Below are positions 1 to 4,110 of a DNA stretch of 5,554 bases, in pieces (position 1 is the stretch's first letter; each line of letters opens with the position of its first letter). The stretch lies in the NCBI GenBank assembly GCA_026692885.1, contig JAPLNJ010000703.1, positions 1 through 5,554 of the forward strand, read 5' to 3'. Below the pieces are notes generated by a model, which did no database searches, had not been told where the DNA came from, and saw nothing but the letters and a program-made list of their open reading frames with translations. The position numbers were made by a program, and so were the translations under genes. The DNA is from Planctomycetota bacterium (lineage in GTDB: Bacteria; Planctomycetota; Planctomycetia; Pirellulales; Pirellulaceae).

Positions 1-687
1 CAAATCGATGCGCTCGTCCTCAGCCATGGGCACTACGACCACACCGGTGGCGTCGTTGACGCACTACGGATGAACCAGTCGGTAGTGATTTACGCCCATC
101 CAGCCGCCTCTGCGCCAAAGTACATCCACGAACCCGACGGCCCGGCACGCGAGATTGGGATGTCTCACATGGCGAAAAAGGCCATCGGGGAACCACACCA
201 CCGACTCAAGGCCACCGACCGGCCGACCGTGGTGTACGAGGGGCTGACGGCAACCGGCCCTGTTCCTCGTCTCACAGATTTCGAGGACACCGGCGGGCCG
301 TTCTTTCTGGACTCAGGGTGTACGCGCGCGGATCCTTTGGAAGACGACCAGTCGGTTTTCATCGACACGACGGAAGGGACCGTCGTGCTCCTGGGTTGCG
401 CGCACTCGGGGGTGATCAACACGCTGCGCTACATCCGCCAGTTGACGCGAGATCGTCCCATCAGGGCCGTCCTCGGAGGGATGCACCTCGGCGACGCCTC
501 TCCCCTGCGGATCGCACGGACGATCGAGGAATTTCAGCAGCTCGGCGTGCAGCAACTGGCACCCGCACACTGCACGGGATTGCCGGCGACGGTAGCCTTG
601 TGGAATGCGTTCCCAGGACGGTGTTTACCATGTCACGTAGGAGCGAAGTTCGAGTTTGAAACGTTGCCGTGTAGCCTGAACCGGTAG
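1..687 (+). CDS. MBL-fold metallohydrolase, COG1237-like (5'-truncated by window edge)
   Basis: The gene is open from base 1 and gives 228 residues ending in TAG at 685-687; its start lies outside the window. Residues 8-17 read SHGHYDHTGG, the HxHxDH metal-binding motif (His9, His11, Asp13, His14) of the metallo-beta-lactamase fold. Further probable ligands are the His in GCAHSG (about 135), in GGMHL (about 162) and in APAHCTG (about 190). The GPVPR, DDQ and GCAHSG blocks, in that order, are typical of COG1237, the group often labelled 7,8-dihydropterin-6-methyl-4-(ribofuranosyl)aminobenzene 5'-phosphate synthase-like. A two-metal hydrolase in the cytoplasm is the family expectation; the true substrate is unknown and that label is weakly grounded. 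The internal ATG at 70 is not the start, because the catalytic motif lies before it. The gene converges on the minus-strand gene that follows. Confidence 0.88.
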   Translation, partial: QIDALVLSHGHYDHTGGVVDALRMNQSVVIYAHPAASAPKYIHEPDGPAREIGMSHMAKKAIGEPHHRLKATDRPTVVYEGLTATGPVPRLTDFEDTGGPFFLDSGCTRADPLEDDQSVFIDTTEGTVVLLGCAHSGVINTLRYIRQLTRDRPIRAVLGGMHLGDASPLRIARTIEEFQQLGVQQLAPAHCTGLPATVALWNAFPGRCLPCHVGAKFEFETLPCSLNR

Positions 688-708
688 GCGGCACAGACCA
701 TTTCCAGT

Positions 709-737
709 TGCGTCCAGGCGATGCCAGCCTGGACGCA
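709..737. terminator. Hairpin between convergent genes, probable bidirectional terminator
   Basis: Arms 709-719 (TGCGTCCAGGC) and 727-737 (GCCTGGACGCA) are perfect 11-bp complements around a 7-base loop. The hairpin lies 21 bp past the stop of the plus-strand MBL gene and 20 bp past the stop of the minus-strand gene, where a shared terminator would be expected. Neither side has a T-tract: a G/C run follows on the plus strand. It is therefore not a textbook Rho-independent terminator and may act as an RNA 3'-end stabiliser or a hairpin-only terminator. Confidence 0.6.
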
Positions 738-757
738 GGGCCCCCCGCACGCGACAA

Positions 758-1723
758 CTACCGGAGGCAGTAGACCGTCGGATCGTCGATAATCCAGTCT
801 GTCGACCAGATGCGTCCGTCGTCCCCATTGCAGACGTTGAAGAAGAACGTGCTGAACTGTTGGCAGCGATACCCGTACGGAGACTGCGAAGTGATGTAGT
901 CCTTTTCGGTGAGATCTTTGATTCCCGGCTTGGCATAGTAGTGGACCAAACCGTCGGGCGTGAAAGACATGCCGAAGGTCCACCAACCGGTGGTCGTGAT
1001 CTGCGGCCCGCGGAAATCGCCACCCCACTCGTTCGCGCGGATGCGCAGGTTGGCGTAATCCTGCTCTCGGCCATCAGCCTTGCTCTCGAACTCAATAAAA
1101 AATCCTGGCCAATAGGTCTCGCTTTCCTGACGCGTGCTGGAGAATCGCAAGTTCCGTGATGGTTGTTGCTTCAAGACGGTGGTGTCCAGGGCGGCCCGAA
1201 AGGCGAAGTGCGGCCCCGTGCGCTTTTCCCAAGTTGTCACGGGCGGGAGGAAGACGCGGACCACGACACTGGGCGTCCGCCACACGGGGATCGCACCGCC
1301 CAGACGAGAACTCACATCGGCGATGAAGTCATCCTGCTGCATCTGCCGGCTCGCATAACCGGGAACCCCGGTCTGCAGGGAGCGTAGCAACAGAGATCCC
1401 TGACTGCCCGGCAGCCCGCCTTTCGGCGTCGGGACCCGTTTGATGACGTCCGGTTGACCGCGTTTCATGCCTTCGTACCATCGACCGTTCACGGATTCCC
1501 CGGCCGGGGACCGGTCTTGGCCATCAATGTTCCGACTGCTCTTCGGCAGGTTGTAGGTGTACTCCCAGCTTTGGTCTTCAAAGTCGTCGCCGACTTGCGG
1601 CAATTTGCTGCCTGTGCCGGGCACGACCGGCTCGGCACGGACCAAGCTCGTCCCGAGGAAGATCAATGACGCTACCATTAGCCAGTGGGGAACTGAGTCG
1701 ACTCGATTAAGCGGGATGCTCAT
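758..1723 (-). CDS. Secreted protein of unknown function, probable beta-sandwich, planctomycete type
   Basis: The protein is 321 residues from the ATG at 1723. That start is preferred over one at 1810 because AAGGG lies 8 bases upstream and because it gives a clean signal peptide: a basic, polar N-terminus, hydrophobic residues about 14-28 (WLMVASLIFLGTSL), and a VRA|EP cleavage site near residue 30. The mature part starts with an acidic/aromatic segment (GDDFEDQSWEYTYNLP, 45-60), then a Gly-rich stretch. Its second half is rich in aromatics and alternating hydrophobics (VVVRVFLPP, 143-151; GWWTFGMSF, 226-234; STFFFNVCNGDDG, 271-283), suggesting a concanavalin A/LamG-like sandwich. I see no catalytic motif and only three Cys in the mature protein (267, 278, 319). 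It resembles conserved hypothetical exported proteins of Pirellulales; this is recall, not a search. A surface or periplasmic binding role is inference. Confidence 0.78.
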   Translation of the reverse strand: MSIPLNRVDSVPHWLMVASLIFLGTSLVRAEPVVPGTGSKLPQVGDDFEDQSWEYTYNLPKSSRNIDGQDRSPAGESVNGRWYEGMKRGQPDVIKRVPTPKGGLPGSQGSLLLRSLQTGVPGYASRQMQQDDFIADVSSRLGGAIPVWRTPSVVVRVFLPPVTTWEKRTGPHFAFRAALDTTVLKQQPSRNLRFSSTRQESETYWPGFFIEFESKADGREQDYANLRIRANEWGGDFRGPQITTTGWWTFGMSFTPDGLVHYYAKPGIKDLTEKDYITSQSPYGYRCQQFSTFFFNVCNGDDGRIWSTDWIIDDPTVYCLR

Positions 1724-1731
1724 GTACCTGA

Positions 1732-1736
1732 CCCTT
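1732..1736 (-). promoter_or_regulatory. Shine-Dalgarno deciding the 1723 start
   Basis: Read on the minus strand, AAGGG is followed by 8 bases and then the ATG at 1723-1721. The longer in-frame start at 1810 would place 29 polar residues before the signal peptide, so this site supports the shorter protein. Confidence 0.6.
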
Positions 1737-1754
1737 ATCTGATGTCGAGAGAGA

Positions 1755-1788
1755 AGGTTTGATTCTGTGAAACCTGGCTCCACGAGCC
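1755..1788 (-). promoter_or_regulatory. Two abutting hairpins in the leader of the secreted-protein gene
   Basis: Arms 1755-1760 (AGGTTT) and 1770-1775 (AAACCT) are perfect 6-bp complements around 9 bases. Immediately next to them, 1776-1780 (GGCTC) and 1784-1788 (GAGCC) are perfect 5-bp complements around 3 bases. Both lie 32-65 bases upstream of the 1723 start, so they could be an operator pair or structures in the 5' untranslated RNA. No regulator is identifiable. Confidence 0.35.
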
Positions 1789-1913
1789 CGGCCCAACTTC
1801 CGCCTATCATCGGTCATCTGCGGCATCCGTGATTGATCCGAGTCTCCGACTGCTGGTTCGGGAAGGCACGCCGGATGTGCTGACTGAATCGCGGGCTCGC
1901 GACCTCCTCGGAA

Positions 1914-2132
1914 ATGTCCCCTATGGTCAACCGCTCGGCGATGACTTCGCAGGGGTGTGGGTTCAGCGCGCGCGGCGGCTGGGTCCAATGGCAGAATGCA
2001 ACGGAGCAAGCCACACGGCTCGCAATTTGCCAGACCTGCAATCGAAGGGACCCTTTTTCCAGACGAGGTCTAAACTCCACGTGCGAAGATTGTTACGTGC
2101 AGAATTCACGATCGGGTTGTCGTTCGGCATGA
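1914..2132 (+). other. Weak candidate small ORF or gene remnant with two CxxC pairs
   Basis: The 72-codon frame has two CxxC pairs in its second half: ICQTC near residues 39-43 and TCEDC near 57-61, with another Cys close to the end. The spacing of about 14 residues between pairs is typical of a zinc ribbon, and the RLAIC lead-in resembles small phage-type CxxC proteins. Against it: there is no good Shine-Dalgarno before the ATG, third-position GC is only about half in the Cys-rich part and seems lower than in the neighbouring genes, and overlapping frames are equally open. It could be a degraded fragment or chance. No function is claimed. Confidence 0.15.
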
Positions 2133-2140
2133 AAACTGAA
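2123..2140 (+). repeat. 18-bp direct repeat, copy 1 (upstream of sulfatase-like gene)
   Basis: TTCGGCATGAAAACTGAA matches 3559-3576 at 17 of 18 positions, the only change being A versus G. This copy lies 62 bp before the sulfatase-like start. It contains an ATG that opens an 8-codon frame, MKTESVAW, ending with TAA at 2153-2155. Confidence 0.6.
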
Positions 2141-2190
2141 TCTGTGGCTTGGTAAAACATCCGCGAAAGCCTACGCCTTCGTGAATAACG

Positions 2191-2196
2191 AAAGGA
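2191..2196 (+). promoter_or_regulatory. Shine-Dalgarno of the sulfatase-like gene
   Basis: AAAGGA lies 6 bases before the ATG at 2203. This fixes the start directly before the hydrophobic N-terminal segment. A small inverted repeat (2178-2192) overlaps its first bases and could affect access. Confidence 0.65.
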
Positions 2197-2202
2197 AATG
2201 TT

Positions 2203-3540
2203 ATGGTGCGTTTCGGCTTATTGGCGGTCCTTGGTCTGCTTCTCGCGTTTGTCGGTTGGGCATTGTTTCGCCACGGCCTAGGGCGCCCGCCTGAAAAGCC
2301 CCAACAGGCCCAGCAACGGACCATCGCGAATCCGCCGAGCTTCGTGGTGATCGTCGGCGACGACGTGGGCTACGGCGACCTGGGCTGTTACGGACAGAAA
2401 CACATCACGACGCCTCAGATCGACCGTCTGGCCAAAGACGGAATTCGGCTGACGAATTTCTATGCGGGCGATCCGACCGGCCAAGCGACCTGCTGGTGTC
2501 TGATGACGGGCCGTGACATGGCCGCGGCCCGGGGCGCAGGGGCTGCGCGTTTCGTGCTGCAACCACAGCAACCGACCATCGCCTCAGTACTCCGCGCCGC
2601 TGGTTACCGCACGGGATTTGTGGGGACCTGGACCTTGGGTGGCGACGACTCGGCCAATACGCCAGGACAGCACGGATTCGACGAATGGGCCGTGTTGCCC
2701 TCGGCGGAGCCCGACACGGCGGAATTCCCCATGTCCTTGAGCAAGAACTCGCAAACGGTCAAAGTGGCGGACAACGCGGACGGCAAGCAACGCCGGTATG
2801 TCACGGACGTACTATTGGAGGAAGTCAAATCGTTTTTGCGACAGCACGCAGACGGCGAGCCCTTTGCGTTGTTCGTGGTGCTGAAACTGCCCCGCGGCAG
2901 TACGGCCCTCCCGGCGCTGAAAGCCTACGCCGAGGAGGATTGGCCGGATTCGCGGAAAGCCTACGCCGCACGTATTAGCGAATTTGATCAAGCGGTGGGC
3001 CTCGTCACGGCGGAGCTTGAGGAGCTGAGACTGGCGAAGCAGACCGCGATTCTGGTGACCAGCAACAGCGGACCGGTTGCGACGGAAGCGGAAGACCTGG
3101 ACTTCTTTCAAAGCACAGGCGACTTGCGTGGGAAATGCGGCGAACTGTACGAAGCAGCCCTGCGCGTGCCCTGTATTGTGCGCGCCCCGAACCAAGGCTT
3201 TCGTGGTGTCCAGCGGGATTACGCCGCCGCGATCTGGGACTTGCTACCGACGCTCGCGGAGTTCTCGGGCGCAGTGCAGGTGCCCAAACAGCGCGACGGC
3301 GTGTCCATCGCAGGTATGCTGCGCGGAGGGATCGGGGGATCACGGGACATGTTCTATTGGGACGTTCACGACGGCGACCAAGTGGGGCAAGCGGTGCGGA
3401 TCGGCGACTGGAAAGTCATCCGCCCCGTAGGCAAGTCGCGCCGCCAAGACTGTGAACTGTACGACCTGGCGAAGGATCCCGGCGAGAAACGTAACGTGGC
3501 GGCAAAGCATCCAGAGATTGTCGCCAAGTTCCTTAAATGA
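2203..3540 (+). CDS. Sulfatase-fold protein with degenerate active site (probable pseudo-sulfatase)
   Basis: The protein is 445 residues. A hydrophobic segment at 4-22 looks like a signal anchor or uncleaved signal, placing the rest outside the cytoplasm. Fold landmarks of formylglycine sulfatases (PF00884) are in order: DDVGYGDLGCYG (53-64, Asp53/Asp54 kept), the TPQIDRLAKDGIRLTNFY block (70-87), LMTGR (100-104), GYRTGFVG (134-141), RVPCIVRAP (321-329) and a C-terminal LYDLAKDPGE block (419-428). The chemistry is lost. In the CxPSRxxLLTGR motif the Cys/Ser, Pro and Arg are Gly93, Ala95 and Cys97. GKWHLG reads GTWTLG (Thr142, Thr144). The HxPH-type block reads KLPR (228-231). The Asp-Asn ligands are Asn288-Ser289. 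The later Lys is Cys312. Length is near normal for the family and the frame has no stops or shifts, so this seems a maintained pseudoenzyme. The NifX-like gene follows 47 bp downstream. Sulfate ester hydrolysis by the classical route looks impossible; a binding or scaffold role is inference. Confidence 0.85.
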   Translation: MVRFGLLAVLGLLLAFVGWALFRHGLGRPPEKPQQAQQRTIANPPSFVVIVGDDVGYGDLGCYGQKHITTPQIDRLAKDGIRLTNFYAGDPTGQATCWCLMTGRDMAAARGAGAARFVLQPQQPTIASVLRAAGYRTGFVGTWTLGGDDSANTPGQHGFDEWAVLPSAEPDTAEFPMSLSKNSQTVKVADNADGKQRRYVTDVLLEEVKSFLRQHADGEPFALFVVLKLPRGSTALPALKAYAEEDWPDSRKAYAARISEFDQAVGLVTAELEELRLAKQTAILVTSNSGPVATEAEDLDFFQSTGDLRGKCGELYEAALRVPCIVRAPNQGFRGVQRDYAAAIWDLLPTLAEFSGAVQVPKQRDGVSIAGMLRGGIGGSRDMFYWDVHDGDQVGQAVRIGDWKVIRPVGKSRRQDCELYDLAKDPGEKRNVAAKHPEIVAKFLK

Positions 3541-3558
3541 GTAAGGCGATGGCTACCA

Positions 3559-3576
3559 TTCGGCATGAGAACTGAA
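3559..3576 (+). repeat. 18-bp direct repeat, copy 2 (upstream of NifX-like gene)
   Basis: TTCGGCATGAGAACTGAA matches 2123-2140 at 17 of 18 positions. It lies in the 47-bp gap between the sulfatase-like stop and the NifX-like start, and its last two bases run into the AAAGG ribosome site. Confidence 0.6.
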
Positions 3577-3591
3577 AGGTCCCGGACATGA
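3565..3591 (+). other. Eight-codon mini-ORF overlapping the NifX-like start (ATGA)
   Basis: The ATG inside repeat copy 2 opens a frame encoding MRTERSRT, whose TGA (3589-3591) overlaps the ATG of the next gene (3588-3590). That is a classic translational-coupling arrangement. It is in the same frame as the sulfatase-like gene, so readthrough of the TGA at 3538-3540 would also end here. The mini-ORF has no clear ribosome site of its own, so translation is uncertain. Confidence 0.25.
3575..3579 (+). promoter_or_regulatory. Shine-Dalgarno of the NifX-like gene
   Basis: AAAGG is followed by 8 bases and then the ATG at 3588. It overlaps the end of the 18-bp repeat, so anything binding the repeat in RNA could alter translation. 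Confidence 0.6.
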
Positions 3592-3980
3592 GAGTTGTCA
3601 TTCCCACTTGGCGGGACCGCGTGTCCCCGGTATTCGATGTCGCCCGACATCTACTGCTGATCGAACTGACAGACGTGACAGAAGTGTCTCGTCAGGAAGT
3701 CTCGCTGCCCGAGGCAGAGCCTGCTCGACGGTTACGCCGGTTGGCGGATCTGCAAGTCCAGACCGTCATCTGTTGTGCCGTCTCACAGCCGTTCAAGGCG
3801 GCCTTGGTCAGCCACGGAATCGAAGTGATTGACGAGGTCTGCGGTGATGTGGAAGATGTGGTCCTCGCCTACCGAAACGGGTCCCTCAATGAAGAGCGGT
3901 TCGCCATGCCCGGGTGTGTTGGTCACCATCGGCCGGGAGTCCCGCTGAACCCTACCGCGGCGCAGCCGCAAATCCATTAG
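3588..3980 (+). CDS. NifX/NafY-like dinitrogenase FeMo-cofactor-type protein (PF02579, COG1433)
   Basis: This 130-residue cytoplasmic protein covers one whole NifX/NifB-C-terminal-type domain. Family marks are the MRVVIPTWRDRVSPVFD start (1-17, with SPVFD), a VQTVICCAVS strand-turn (57-66; the family often has ICGAIS), GIEVIDEVCGDVEDVVLAY (77-95), and NGSLNEERFAMPGCVGHH (97-114), whose MPGC matches the Cys motif common in stand-alone members. Relatives bind iron-sulfur or FeMo-cofactor precursors, but many stand-alone members occur in organisms without nitrogenase and have no known role. No nif gene is visible here. Cys62, Cys63, Cys85 and Cys110 are candidate cluster ligands by inference. 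The last 15 residues are a polar tail. The gene is 47 bp behind the sulfatase-like gene and probably cotranscribed with it. Confidence 0.85.
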   Translation: MRVVIPTWRDRVSPVFDVARHLLLIELTDVTEVSRQEVSLPEAEPARRLRRLADLQVQTVICCAVSQPFKAALVSHGIEVIDEVCGDVEDVVLAYRNGSLNEERFAMPGCVGHHRPGVPLNPTAAQPQIH

Positions 3981-3992
3981 TCCAGCCTTGAT

Positions 3993-4047
3993 GTCCGGCT
4001 TGCACGTCTGACATGCCGTCCCAACACGACAGGCGGCAGAGCCGGAC
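3993..4047 (+). promoter_or_regulatory. Nested inverted repeat downstream of the NifX-like gene
   Basis: Outer arms 3993-4000 (GTCCGGCT) and 4040-4047 (AGCCGGAC) are perfect 8-bp complements. Inside them, 4014-4018 (TGCCG) and 4034-4038 (CGGCA) also pair, as do the GTC at 4018-4020 and GAC at 4028-4030. A competing pairing, ATGTC (3991-3995) with GACAT (4010-4014), would use the same outer bases. There is no T-tract. It could be a 3'-end structure for the NifX-like transcript or a leader structure for the 4111 gene. Confidence 0.4.
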
Positions 4048-4056
4048 TCACCCCGT

Positions 4057-4069
4057 GCACGCAGCGTGC
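4057..4069. promoter_or_regulatory. 13-bp dyad upstream of the toroid-like gene
   Basis: GCACGC-A-GCGTGC is a perfect 6-bp palindrome around one base, 41 bp before the start at 4111. With a single central base it suits a protein-binding site on DNA better than an RNA hairpin. Whether any regulator uses it is unknown. Confidence 0.3.
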
Positions 4070-4100
4070 GTACATGGCCCTTACGTGTGACCCTTAACAT

Positions 4101-4105
4101 GGAAG
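4101..4105 (+). promoter_or_regulatory. Shine-Dalgarno deciding the 4111 start
   Basis: GGAAG is followed by 5 bases and the ATG at 4111. In-frame alternatives at 4066 and 4099 lack such a site and would add up to 15 residues before the signal peptide. Confidence 0.55.
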
Positions 4106-4110
4106 TGAAT

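Larger units (their letters stand above)
1724..2202. other. Gene-poor divergent intergenic region (about 480 bp)
   Basis: This region separates the minus-strand secreted-protein gene from the plus-strand sulfatase-like gene and must hold both promoters. Several short frames run through it on both strands, but none has a good ribosome site or a recognisable domain. What I can see is the pair of leader hairpins near 1755-1788, a short frame with two CxxC pairs (1914-2132), an 18-bp repeat copy (2123-2140), and a small inverted repeat, TTCGT-gaata-ACGAA (2178-2192), just before the sulfatase-like ribosome site. No convincing sigma70 promoter was found, and no tRNA. Confidence 0.6.

Noticed and set aside
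2045..2058. AAGGG-A-CCCTT followed by a T run as a terminator
   Set aside because: The one-base centre leaves almost no usable stem, and no gene ends just upstream.
1707..2080. Two overlapping minus-strand frames upstream of the secreted-protein gene
   Set aside because: Composition is Arg/Pro-rich with no recognisable motif, and they cover the leader and promoter area of the gene at 758-1723.
2079..2100. ACGTGC repeated 16 bp apart
   Set aside because: A 6-mer repeated twice is expected by chance in this base composition and no third copy keeps the spacing.
1829..2155. A 108-codon plus-strand frame starting with GTG
   Set aside because: There is no ribosome site, no domain, and competing open frames on both strands. 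Its last codons carry the 18-bp repeat, which is reported separately.
2470..2520. A frameshift or sequencing error hiding a normal CxPSR motif in the sulfatase-like gene
   Set aside because: I read the other two frames across this stretch. Neither gives CxPSR, one hits a stop, and the flanking FY and LMTGR are in the same frame. Substitutions at the other catalytic sites also argue against a single local error.
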